Origin: Rhypophila decipiens
Lineage: Eukaryota > Ascomycota > Sordariomycetes > Sordariales > Naviculisporaceae
Length of the DNA: 64,000 nt
Direction of reading: 5' to 3'
Assembly: GCA_033297075.1 (NCBI GenBank)
Contig: MU858206.1
Coordinates: 1 to 64,000 of the forward strand
The notes beneath the pieces were generated by a model that was not told the DNA's origin, searched no databases, and worked only from the letters and a program-made list of their open reading frames with translations. A program made the position numbers and the translations under genes. Positions 34,156 to 44,375 of the stretch are shown piece after piece (the first letter of the stretch is position 1; each line of letters opens with the position of its first letter).

Positions 34156-35483
34156 CTTGGGACCAGACCATGGAGGAGTAGCTGAAAGAGGTTACTGAGC
34201 TGGCCGGGCCGTTGTGGGAAGCAGATTGCAGGTTGCTGATGATTGCCTTAATTGACTGCCCTGAGTGCGGCACTGATGAATCTGGATGCGAATACCGGCC
34301 AAACAGCTCGAAACAGGAAGTTGGGTTCGGGATCTTGTTTGGCGCGATTCGAGGTCCCGGGGGGTAGGTCGATTGAATCTCTGGCTCCATCAATTCCTCA
34401 TCCGACCATTTGACTCAATTGTGCCTCCCTTGAGCTCCGAATCTGGTGGGGAGAAAAACGAAAAAGCCCGCGGGCAGGCACGACGGTTAGACACCAACCC
34501 CTCTTTCCTGTTCACAATCGCCGGCCCGTCGCTGTCGGGTGTCACACGAAACTTGGGGGGCCGATAGCCGAGCCTGACCGACGGCAATAACGTTATCTCG
34601 GACTGTATCTTGTACGTAGTACATATCTTTATGGTCAAAATTTAACTGGACGAATACCTCTAGTCGGGGATACCCGCATATAAGCTCCGACATTGGTGGA
34701 ACAAAAGTATCAACTAGATAACTTTATTTAGCATTGTAATATTGTTTCGAGGGAAATTTTCCTCCGATTTTGACCGCCTCCAAGGCGTCTTTTTAACAAT
34801 ACTAAACCCACCCGCACCCAGCTACATACCCCTGTTATTTCTTGCCACACTACCTTAGCATTAACGCCAATAGTTTTAATTTTCTGAAAATGAATTCGCG
34901 ATTCTTCTCAAAACCGCCACCATTCCCTTCCTCTTATCGTCACCCATTTCCGCCGTCCTATCGCTACCACAGTCAATCCTACAGCTAGTGGTATTGAACA
35001 TTTTGCAAAGACGCTGCAAAGTGGCAAAACACAGTTAAGCAAAAATACCATCCCGCTGGGGGATCAATTTTTGAAGCTGTACTTTCCGGGATGTTGAGAT
35101 GCGTTGTAGGCCTGAGCATAGTCTACTGGCATAAGGGAAATCACCCGTTTATTTTTCCCGTTCTACTGTTTGTCAATACCTCCCTACTAGTGCCAGTAAA
35201 GAAGAGGGACAGGTAAGGGAAATAGAAAAAGGTAGCTATTTAAGAGCCGATTTACCTACACTAGGTGATCGAAATCTTGAGGCTACTTGCCCGACTGGGG
35301 TGGGCTCCTTATTCTTTCTCCAGCCGTCTGAACGACCTCAATCTCTGCAGGCGGGCGTTGTCCAGCTCATAAGAGTCAATAAATACGACGGTGTCATGAC
35401 CCAGGTCGCAGTTTACCCCACACAAGGCCGCCAACCAATCAAAGAGGCCTGAGGGTGCTGAAGGGGCGCGGCCAATCATGACG

Positions 35484-35555
35484 TGCTCGGTGGAGCAAGG
35501 ATGCTCGGTGGCGAGCAGGATGCTCGGTGGTGAGCAAGATGAGAACACCGAGCAC
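35484..35555. repeat. Three-copy 18-19 bp tandem repeat with inverted end
   Basis: TGCTCGGTGG...AGCA units start at 35484, 35502 and 35521. The complement CCGAGCA follows at about 35548, so the array can fold back on itself. Confidence 0.75.
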
Positions 35556-35853
35556 ACAGAAATAGGTTCCTATGTAGCAGGAGAATGCGCAGCATTCTCC
35601 GTAGGGTTCTTGGATTCCTCACGCAACAATCACATTCCAAGTCTGAACATTCTAAAGTTCATTGTCTACTATCTTTTTCAAGCTTACAAGCTCTTAGTTA
35701 GAGCAAGGCTTCTCCGTGTTGATGCCCTTGCAGCGCACACAAAAAAACCACACTCCCAAATATCACCGGTGAGAGCCTGATTCATGGAACGCATAAGCTC
35801 CCGTGGGTCGAACATCAACCAAATGCTGCATCTTGGTGTCGTTAGGCAATATT

Positions 35854-35870
35854 GGGGGGGGGGGGGGGGG
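35854..35870. repeat. G17 homopolymer
   Basis: An uninterrupted run of 17 G. The length is likely to vary between reads or strains. Confidence 0.9.
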
Positions 35871-36261
35871 TGTGGCTTGGGAGACTTTGCACATTTGAGA
35901 TTTGACTTGGGCTGGCACCTGGTAGCCAGGCCGTTTTGGGGGACCTGAAGCCGAGGTTGGCGTTTCCTTTCACTCACAAATCCAAACAGATGACGAGCGG
36001 GCGGGACGGTGCCGTCGTCTGGGTTCCCCAATTTCTCTTCTGGGACTTGGTCTGAAGTTGTGGCAGATTGGTAACCTCAACCAGGGCAAACACACAACCT
36101 CTAGAGCCACAGAGCCCAAACCCGAGCAGCGGCAGGGACTCACCAAGTACAACACGCACAAACTAAGGAACCTGGCAAGCACTGGATTTCATTGTCCGAG
36201 TCTTCTACAGGCGCTTCCTTGGACACCATTCTGCTCTTCGTTTCATTCCGTACTACTCTGC

Positions 36262-39200
36262 TCAATGCCCAGTACGCCTATCATCATAATCACTTTCCTC
36301 GTCACAACGCATAATACCCATCCTAATCTCATGGCCCTTGCCACAATCAATCTCGCCAAAGATGTACCTCTTGCCTCGGCAGCCATCACCCTTATTGACC
36401 GCCTCCTTCCCAAAGTCTCGCACCACACCCTCCGACTCCTTCCCACAAAGATACCAAGCCCTGCCCACCACAGACTCCAACCCAACCGGTAAATACGGAT
36501 ATCCACCTCTAGTAGCTCTCTCTCTCCCCATCCCATCACATACTAGTACTGTCTCCCAAAGTGTAAACACCAGGCCGTATAGCACCACAATCCCCATGAA
36601 GCCCAAGCAGGCTACCAAACTCCATGTACAGACCAAGTGCATCGTCCATGTCTGCGCTGGACTGAAAGGCACGGTACTCAAAATCGTCGGCGTGAATTTG
36701 GACAAGATAGCCGCGAACCCCACCGCCGCTGATGGGTAGACCTCGCCCCTTGCAACGGAAAAAGGAAATCCAGTGACGGAGGAGATTGGTGCTGTTCTTG
36801 AGAGAACTTTTGCTGAGACGCCTTCCTTTGCCAGTGGCCCTGGGCTTGGGTCATGGTTTCTGGACCAGACTTTCTCTGTCGTAGGTGTGTGGGAAGCGTC
36901 TGGATTTGACGACGAGCTCGAAGAACGGGCCGGCAGAGAAGGTTCCACACCCTGCATGTTAAGTAGTCCCCCCCGAGTCTGAGAACCACCACCTGTGCTT
37001 GTGCTGCTAACCTGAAGTAACCGATACGGAAGCAACATCACCGTCTTGGCGTAGTAATAATCCCAAAACCAGCTCAGCACCACACCAAAGCTGGTAAACA
37101 AGGCCTCGACGCCAAAGCCCTGGCTGCTCATGAAGGCTTCGAACCTCGTCGGCGGAGACGGCGAGGTCATATTATAGTACGTCACTAGGACGATAAGACC
37201 TGAAATGAGCAGCATGCCCAGGGTTGAGATGATATTGTCGAGCGTCGGTTGGCTGGTGATTTCGTCAAGCCAGAGGCGGCGCTTTGTTGCTCTGGGGCGG
37301 AAGATTCGGAAGGTCTTTTTCATGGACGAGACTGAGTATAAAGCAAAGGTTTTTGCTTTTGATAAGCCTGTCAAGTTGCGCTCGCTTGGCTTGAATGTGT
37401 GCAATGGCAAGTCGGACGGAGCACTGGGCCAGGCGGTTTGCTTGACGGTGGTGATTCCATATTCTTCAAGGTCGGTCCCATCCTTTTCGTCGCGGTTCCG
37501 AAAGTAGCCGAGACAAAAGAGATGACCATCCAGACGGTCTTGCACTTCTCTCTGTCGAAGAAAGCGCGGGTGGTCGCTATACGACCCGCCGACCTTGAGC
37601 TTCTCGTCTAAGAGCCTTCGCAGAGTAAGATCCGGAATGAGAGCCGCCATCGCAGCAATGCTGGTCGGGTTGGACGCTATCCCCGTCTTCCACTTGTTGA
37701 GGAGAAAAAGCATGGCTAGCAAGACGACCAGCATCGCGCCTAGCAGCCCTTCGAGCGCCCGACTAGGTTCCTTAAAGACTGCGATGGACATGAAGCACCC
37801 TTGGAACGAATCGTTTGTACAACTTCCTTCGAGTTTGATTCCCACCGCTTCTCCAGACAGAGATGTTATGGCTGCGGATAGGAGGACTAGCAAGTCCCCC
37901 ATAAAAGAAACTGGATCTCCGAATTTGAACAACAGCCGGATGCTGTTGATATTGCCTTCCAAGCCGCCGGTCGACATGGCGATGCTGTCTTGGGCCGAGA
38001 CGCCGCCTGGACGTGTCATCATGTGGAAAGGGAGGAGCATGCGGATGGAGGAGCTGATCATCTGGGCGAGTATTGACAGTACAATGGCGAGGAAGACGGG
38101 GAGGAAGGAAATCAGGTAGTATTCCTGTGGAGTCATGGGGTGGAATAGGGCGCTCTGTGGGGGGTGAAAGTCCTCGGCCGATTTGTTGCCACCAAAGTTG
38201 TTGATGTTGTCCGGGAGGCCGGTCGGGCCGAGTGTCACGGTCGATATAGGCTCTCCCAGCGAGTTGGTGATTGTCGACTTGAGAAGGGGCTGTACAAATG
38301 TAAATGTGGAAATTGGGACACCGCTTTGGTCCTTGCCCGTGATTGTCATTGTGGTAATCAATGGATTCCTGAAGCTGACACTGCTTTCTGGTCTCGGAGG
38401 CGGTGGGGTTGGTGTTGGACCGGTCAGAGTCACCGTCGTGTCGCTGAGTGGTACAAGCTGAGTTTGCATCGGCTGACCATCCGAATCGGTCCAGGTCTTC
38501 AGGGAGACGGGCACCCGGATCCACTCGGTCCCCCTCATAGTGCTGGTGGACGTCGGGACGCCATTCGAGTCTGTCAGCGTCACAAAACCGGAAACCACTG
38601 GGACTGGGACGATAGTCGAGCTGGCAGCCGTCGAGGTCAGCTCCCAGTCATTGTCAATCTCTGTCGTGGTGACGACGATCCCCTTGGCCGGGTCGGTCAA
38701 GGTGAGCACCTTTGTGTATGTCGCAAACGCGGAGTCTCTGGTTGGTGTTTGTCGGAGGGCCTGGCACTTTTGTGCTCTGTTCTCAATCTCCCGAGCTCTC
38801 CAGGCCATACCAGGAAGCCTTCGGGCTTCTTGTTCCCGAGCGCTCAGCCTCGCCCATATGTTCCAGCACTCGGTGTCGTGAAAGATGATGGCCGGACCAT
38901 CGCATGTTACCCAGCAAGGATGAAGTGATTCTGGACCTCCATCGTCAGACAGGGACAGAGCATAGTAGGCGCGAGGTGGGAAGTAGACGATCTCCGAGTA
39001 GGCCTGACCGATCTCTGGCCACCATCCTAGGTAGACGGTGATGATCTGAGTCGGGCCGCTAAGTTGTCCGAAATGCGACGGATCCGGAGCTCGGCGTCCA
39101 ATGTCTGATGTGTTGTCAAAGCGGGTATGGTTGAGATAGTACGGCGAGTACCCGTATTTTTCCGCAAAGGTAAGACCCGACGTTGAGTTTGTCATGTTCA

Positions 39201-39567
39201 CCTTGCTTGGGATTGGAGCGGTGCTGTTGAGTCCACGACGGGGAACGAAACGGGGTCTTGGTAGTGGGATCGATGTTGGTGTTGCGAATGCTGGAGCGGG
39301 CCCTGGAATGAACGGCTTCGGGGTTGGAGTGCCTCTTCTGTTGACCAAGGGAGCCGACAGAACAGCCGTCTTCACGCTGGTCACATTCCAGCCTTCTGGT
39401 ATGGCCCTGCGGTCATTGGAGGACGGGAACTTTTGGCATCCATATTCCAGGATGGCAATCAGCACAGCGATGTAGATGACGAGCGACGCCAGGATCGGCC
39501 ATTTCAAAAGAATCGGCTTGTAATTGAAGGCGTCCGCTGGCGTCGTTATCCTTTTCCGCTGCGCCAT
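36262..39567 (-). CDS. DUF3433-type large membrane protein, 1101 aa
   Basis: A single long exon. The start is the ATG at 39567 (MAQRKRITTPADAF); the frame upstream begins only with TTG. An N-terminal membrane helix (WPILASLVIYIAVLIAILEY) is followed by a long Thr/Ser/Pro-rich region with NxT sequons (about residues 60-470). A block of helices follows (YYLISFLPVFLAIVLSILAQ, LGAMLVVLLAMLFLLNKW), then a cytosolic basic loop. A second helix group (LGMLLISGLIVLVTYYNM, VCTWSLVACLGFMGIVVLYG) lies before the C-terminus. This repeated TM arrangement matches fungal DUF3433 proteins; Neurospora Spray has been placed in this group, as far as I recall. Function unknown, probably plasma membrane. Confidence 0.75.
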   Translation of the reverse strand: MAQRKRITTPADAFNYKPILLKWPILASLVIYIAVLIAILEYGCQKFPSSNDRRAIPEGWNVTSVKTAVLSAPLVNRRGTPTPKPFIPGPAPAFATPTSIPLPRPRFVPRRGLNSTAPIPSKVNMTNSTSGLTFAEKYGYSPYYLNHTRFDNTSDIGRRAPDPSHFGQLSGPTQIITVYLGWWPEIGQAYSEIVYFPPRAYYALSLSDDGGPESLHPCWVTCDGPAIIFHDTECWNIWARLSAREQEARRLPGMAWRAREIENRAQKCQALRQTPTRDSAFATYTKVLTLTDPAKGIVVTTTEIDNDWELTSTAASSTIVPVPVVSGFVTLTDSNGVPTSTSTMRGTEWIRVPVSLKTWTDSDGQPMQTQLVPLSDTTVTLTGPTPTPPPPRPESSVSFRNPLITTMTITGKDQSGVPISTFTFVQPLLKSTITNSLGEPISTVTLGPTGLPDNINNFGGNKSAEDFHPPQSALFHPMTPQEYYLISFLPVFLAIVLSILAQMISSSIRMLLPFHMMTRPGGVSAQDSIAMSTGGLEGNINSIRLLFKFGDPVSFMGDLLVLLSAAITSLSGEAVGIKLEGSCTNDSFQGCFMSIAVFKEPSRALEGLLGAMLVVLLAMLFLLNKWKTGIASNPTSIAAMAALIPDLTLRRLLDEKLKVGGSYSDHPRFLRQREVQDRLDGHLFCLGYFRNRDEKDGTDLEEYGITTVKQTAWPSAPSDLPLHTFKPSERNLTGLSKAKTFALYSVSSMKKTFRIFRPRATKRRLWLDEITSQPTLDNIISTLGMLLISGLIVLVTYYNMTSPSPPTRFEAFMSSQGFGVEALFTSFGVVLSWFWDYYYAKTVMLLPYRLLQVSSTSTGGGSQTRGGLLNMQGVEPSLPARSSSSSSNPDASHTPTTEKVWSRNHDPSPGPLAKEGVSAKVLSRTAPISSVTGFPFSVARGEVYPSAAVGFAAILSKFTPTILSTVPFSPAQTWTMHLVCTWSLVACLGFMGIVVLYGLVFTLWETVLVCDGMGRERATRGGYPYLPVGLESVVGRAWYLCGKESEGVVRDFGKEAVNKGDGCRGKRYIFGEIDCGKGHEIRMGIMRCDEESDYDDRRTGH

Positions 39568-40978
39568 CGTGCTAGAGCTTATTGCCTTACGTCCATGGGT
39601 TAAAGTTCCGTGATGTGACGCGTGGTGCAAAGGGGGAAACGGAGTAAGCCCAGGAATTTGGGAGACAGCTCCATTATAGTGAATTGTTTGGCGAACCAAG
39701 TGCCGAGCCGTCCACGAATACTACCCTAAACCAAACTTGAATATGCACTGACGATGTGATTTGGGGCCAAGGGTGAAGCACCCCAATATCGGCTAGGGCT
39801 TAATATTAATGTCCGGGGGCGGGCCGTGGTTGAGGAAGGCAGTCATCTCGACCACAGACACTGGTACTAAAGTACATTGAGAAGCGATAGGTGGTATTGT
39901 TGCGGGGCAGCAAAGACTGTCGACTATTTTTGCCTTCCAATGGCACATGGTCAGGGATCATCAACCCTTGCATGAAAACACTAAATCCATCCCGTGTGGC
40001 CCCTGCAGGGATGTTGAAAGAATGTATGTGTCCGTAAATATCAAAGGGGTCGAGCAATACTATCAATTTGGAAACAAGCTACGTCACAGTCATGGGGATT
40101 CGTGCCGAAAGGGACTGAGCCACGCCAGAAACCCGTTGAGCATCAGCGCAACAGCATACAATGAGGACCGTGTGAAAGCGAAGGTACAACGCAGGACCGG
40201 AGGAAAATCCTGACTGCCACGCCTGCATGTGCTTGTTATCTACTGGCCACATCATTTTTGAGGTCTCCCATCTCTCAAGGAGACAACGGCTCCAAGGCAG
40301 ATTCAAGACATGAAATCCATGGGCAACGAGGTAATGGTAATATCGAGCTCATGGCGTACTTGTTCCAAGTCCTATATAACTATGTTGCCGGCTCGTTCAA
40401 TGCACCGCCCACTGCTACCCAAGTACAAAAGCAATGGGGTAGTGTCAATTCAGTAACAGTATATGTCAGAATGGGATCTATGGATTCCATGTATAGAGGG
40501 AATGAATGTATCTGGCTTGCTGGGGCTAAGACAGGCCAAATATATGGGCAAGTTGCTGTGCTGCACCTGCTGATGCCTGGAACTGACACAAAAAGCCATT
40601 TTGCCCTCCAACAGCATAAATATGAGTACGAGTTTGGCGGAAGAGACCGAAGAGAATCGAAGAGATTGGGAGCTTTGACCATGTATCTCCGCAGACCGGA
40701 CATTGAAGATTCCAGGGCTTGATCAAAGCCCAGTGCGATGGTCGCAAAACCACATTGCAATCGACAGAAAGGGGAACCGATCCCAAGAAGGTTGATATGC
40801 CAGGGCATCACCGGCCGTAAGAACAAGGAACTGATTTGTTCGCCATTTTTGACCCATTGCTTACTCCCTTATCCGGTTGGTGACAAGACGCCATGGCTGT
40901 TCCAGGCGGTCTAGCAGGATCCGCCACCAACAATGGTATTCCAATGTCTTTGATCGAAAGCCTGGCCTGGAATCAGAA
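39568..40978. other. Intergenic, no supported gene
   Basis: About 1.4 kb. Overlapping open frames on both strands near 40258-40826 (up to ~154 codons) have no motif, and neither strand shows clear coding bias. The first ~100 bp are the 5' flank of the DUF3433 gene. Confidence 0.4.
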
Positions 40979-41923
40979 CTAGCCAACAGTTTCATCAAGG
41001 AAAAAAGGACATTCCATCCGTGCCTTTCTGAAGGTATCCAAGACAACTTGACTAAAGTAGATGGGGTGGTAGTAATTGCAAGAGTTGGCAATGTTCCCAG
41101 CAACATCACCAATCCAGCGACAAGGTTCCCAATGCTCGACGGTATTATCTATTTGTTTGGAGAGAACTGTTAGTTTATGCAAACAAGACGAGAACAAACG
41201 ACGCCTGCCTGGGCAAGGTAGACCGGAAGCATGTGAAGTGAAATCATCCAACTCACCATTGCAATAGTAGATGGCGGATCCCCAAGAGCAACTAACCCGG
41301 CCGCATGCCGCAGGGCCAGGATGAGCTCTGCAATTTCCGGTTATCGACTTCAGGTAGTTGACACCATCCCAGACTGCATTCCAGTTAGGAGCGAGGCCGT
41401 AACTCTCGGGCTGCCAGCAATTGACGGCGAACTAGATGGAAAATGTCAGATGCATGCTTTTCCCAATGACAGTTGTCAACCTATAGTCTGGCGGGCCTGG
41501 AGTGTGCTGTTGTATTTAGGAGCATCGGCTTGGTCGTCCTTGGAAAAGACGGTGTACTGTGGGTGGACATTTTTTGCTTCGGCCTCGATTTCCTACCAGG
41601 TTCAAAAGGTGGTCAGTGATGATACCTCGGCGGAGAGGAAAAATGGTAAAGCCATGATAGACTTGCAGCCACACAAAATACAAAGCACATACTTCAGAGG
41701 AGTAACCACTCAACTCAAAATCGGGTTTCCCTTCCTCCAAAACGCCCTTCCTATGAATGGGAGAGAGCTTGTAGCCCTCTGGAAGGCTTTCGGCAAGCCT
41801 AGGAGGGGCCTTTAGCTGCGCCACCGTGCCGACTGGTGAGCCTGCAACGAAGAACAGGCCACCTGGAAGAGCAAGGAGCCAGCATGCGGCTGCGGCTTGG
41901 ATCATGGGAGATATTTGGACCAT
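40979..41923 (-). CDS. Secreted cysteine-containing effector-like protein
   Basis: Predicted exons are 41693-41923, 41481-41592, 41257-41431 and 40979-41148. A signal peptide follows the start (MIQAAAACWLLALPGGLFFV). The mature part contains ACGRVSCSWGSAIYYCNDN and a later SCNYY/ECPFF pair. This is the CGRVSCS...WWCND pattern of a widespread family of small secreted fungal proteins that are often induced in planta. Three of four junction phases fit, but the junction between exons 2 and 3 is off by one nucleotide with the obvious splice sites (total 688 nt). Either I have one boundary wrong or the gene carries an indel. A (GAT)n tract lies just upstream of the start. Confidence 0.6.
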
Positions 41924-41975
41924 GTTGGCGAAAATGTCGCAGGAGATTTCGCCTGTTAATTGGGATGGAGTGTAC

Positions 41976-42036
<61 letters not shown>
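41976..42036. repeat. (GAT)20 microsatellite
   Basis: About 20 perfect GAT units, 53 bp upstream of the start codon of the secreted-protein gene, in its promoter or leader. Confidence 0.95.
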
Positions 42037-42960
42037 CTGGGAAAAGACAAGAACCAGAGTGACTTGAGAAAGGAAATTCGCCATTATTTATAACTGGCAT
42101 TCTCCATACTAGCTTCCAATATCTTCAGCACAATGGCAAATTCTTCCTTTTCCCCTTCATCATAGTCCCTCCGAGAGTGTCCTTAGCTGCTGCTTCCCTT
42201 GAACATATCGGGCGCGGCAGGCAGTCCAGAAGGGTAAGTATACTAGTAAAAGCATGAGTCTTAGCATCTCGCTGTCGCCGGCAGGCACGATATTCATCTT
42301 TAAAAGGCCACGGCATGTCCAGTACCAACGTCAGCCTTGTGTCACGGTCGCAGTAGGATGTGGAGGATTCTCAATCCGCACTAGCAACCAAATTATGAAC
42401 AATCCCAGGCGTTATTGAGCCGCGGCAGGCAATGTTGACAATTTCTGCAGCTTCACACACCAAATCACTTGCGAAACCTCAGTCACTTCTCGGCCGTTCT
42501 AAATCGTGGCCTATCCGGAAATCCCGCGGGCGGCCGCCGATGTAGTACAACGGGCAGTATTACATTTAAATGTTCCCAAAGTTGTCTCCGAAGTCTAGAA
42601 ACAGATTTTCTGACAGAATAAGATCACACTAACCCTTGTATGCCGCGGCCGCCTATAATGTAGAGGGGTGCTATTGAGACTGTAAGAATGCGCTACTGGG
42701 ACCGTAGGTACAAGTGCACGGACATTTCGAGGTCACCATCATGGATTTTCCATTTTTTTGTACGGCAAATCGTCAGCTACAATCCTAGAAAATCAACCAA
42801 TAACATACCACCATGTGTAATTCTTCCAAATACGGTAATTTGTTCAAAATCGCTAAATCGAGCTTATTCGTTCAAAAACACGATAAAATTTTCAATCCAT
42901 CGAATGCATCTATTCCTTACGTAATTCAACTTGCCGCTGATTTTTCCACCCCTATTTTCC
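42037..42960. other. Intergenic, AT-rich
   Basis: About 0.9 kb between the secreted-protein gene and the transposase relic. No gene or clear terminal repeat found. Confidence 0.45.
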
Positions 42961-43733
42961 ACCCCTGACTTCAACGTAAACCCTCTTCCAGAGCCTCCCG
43001 CGCGCGTTGTGAGAGTACTCGATTTCTGGTGGGCCGGGCAACACCACCACTGACTGGATCGACTCTTGTAACCGTGGTTGAGGCTGTAGATGCCTCAATA
43101 GCCGATGAGGTAGTAGAACTGGCCTCTTGGGTGCCAGAGGGCCCGCCACGGCGCCCACCACCGTTGCCACGGCCGCTATTACCTCTGTTTCCCCGATTAG
43201 ACCCATTGGCAGGCCCTCCACGGCTGGTATTGCCTCCCCCACGCCCACCACGCGCCATTGCTGCAGCCGAGCCGTTAATTGTTCGAGGGGGCGGGGATGG
43301 TGGGCGGTGGGGGCATTGCCCCTGTGGGCTGGGGAGTAATTCCATCGGCTTCGTCTTTGGCATCGAGGTCTACCCTCTCCCAGCCCGATAGATCGCGGCG
43401 AACGCAAGGCATGAGCCCAGACTGCCGGCCTGTAGATTGGTTTGAGAGCCGGGGAGCCTTGGGATCCCGCTTGAAGGCGCCGGAACCCTTGGGCCGGCCC
43501 TTGAGTACGGCTACGTCAAACTCCACTATCTGCAAATATTCATCGTCAGCATCTAGGGCGACATCCAACCACTAGTATGGATTAAAACCAGCGCTGATTA
43601 GCTTCAAGCCCCCATCCTTAGCCCGTTTGAGCATCTCGTGGCTACAGGGGATGCCGTATTACCGGGTAAACTGCCGGGTACACTCTGGTAGCTGTGGGAA
43701 TCGTGGGGGATCCTGGCCGGGGTTTTGTTAAAA
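42961..43733 (-). pseudogene. MULE transposase C-terminal relic with SWIM zinc finger
   Basis: Read on this strand, one frame gives an ECTRQFTR / YGIPCSHEMLKRAKDGG segment: the Cys and Cys-x-His end of a SWIM-type zinc finger, as found at the C-terminus of Mutator-like (MULE/FAR1) transposases. It continues as GFNPY/WLDVALDADDEYLQ, then a basic and a Gly/Arg-rich tail (GRGNGGGRRGG, near 43120-43260). The frame is cut by TAA at 43659-43661 and TAG at 43572-43574, both at positions where a Gln codon (CAA, CAG) would restore the reading, and changes frame near 43275-43350. The catalytic DDE region is absent. It is a decayed fragment. Confidence 0.55.
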
Positions 43734-44375
43734 TATGGCTGGATTAGTGCCCTGTCACTACGATTACAAGATCCCATGTTTGTTGATCGTTAAGGGGCTT
43801 ACACCAGCTCCGTCAAGGTTGACAATGTCTTGTGTACTGCACAAGCATACGCCACTGTACAAGCACGTGCAATATGCCACCAGGAAGTTTATCATGTTGC
43901 AAGATGGAGCTGCAAACCATGCATGATAAACTTTGCGTGTTATCAAGCTTTGCAGGCATTATTGCGGGCTATTGTGTGCGGCAAAAGGTGGATACAAGCC
44001 ATGGAAGTGCCCAGAGTCGGATTCACACTTAAATAGCTTTCTTTCCTTCTTCGCACAGTAATCTTCTTTTTTCTCCTCAAGGTAAAAAGTAAGCAAGACA
44101 CTCCGGTACTCAACAAGAAGAAATTCAACCATACAACACACAGCATTGCTGTGAACTCCTTATATTGTTGAATTCATTGTGCATAGTCACTGTCTCTTGC
44201 CGCTTATTTACTTCCCTTAGCCCCTGGCTATTGTATCCAAGCGCGGGACAGGTAACCACTCTTTCCACTACGCCAGTTTGTGGTGCACAGTCACTACAAC
44301 CCTCCTTACAGTTCCATCTTCGAGCTGTCTGGAGTCTCGCAGTTCAGCATACCTACCCAGCTACCTACCTACCTA
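43734..44375. other. Intergenic with a hairpin
   Basis: About 640 bp with no supported gene. It contains the inverted repeat listed separately and the 3' flank of the copper radical oxidase gene. Confidence 0.45.
43885..43933. repeat. 12-bp inverted repeat (hairpin)
   Basis: AAGTTTATCATG (43885-43896) pairs perfectly with CATGATAAACTT (43922-43933). A second inner pair TTGCA/TGCAA (43897-43901, 43911-43915) extends the stem. Confidence 0.8.

Larger units (their letters stand above)
34156..36261. other. 2.1 kb intergenic region with simple repeats
   Basis: Contains the 5' flank of the NACHT gene and downstream flank of the large membrane-protein gene. A 19-bp tandem repeat and a G-run are listed separately. 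Short frames near 35970-36182 have a hydrophobic start but no stop-to-start support or family. Confidence 0.5.

Noticed and set aside
37772..38928. Frames of about 250 codons on both strands
   Set aside because: They lie inside the 1101-aa DUF3433-type gene, have Gly/Arg-rich or His/Arg-rich random composition and no motif.
40258..40826. Overlapping 148-154 codon frames on opposite strands
   Set aside because: Neither has a motif, splice support or clear coding bias.
41826..42100. Frames coding for poly-Asp, poly-Met, poly-Ile or poly-Ser
   Set aside because: They are translations of the GAT microsatellite in different frames, not proteins.
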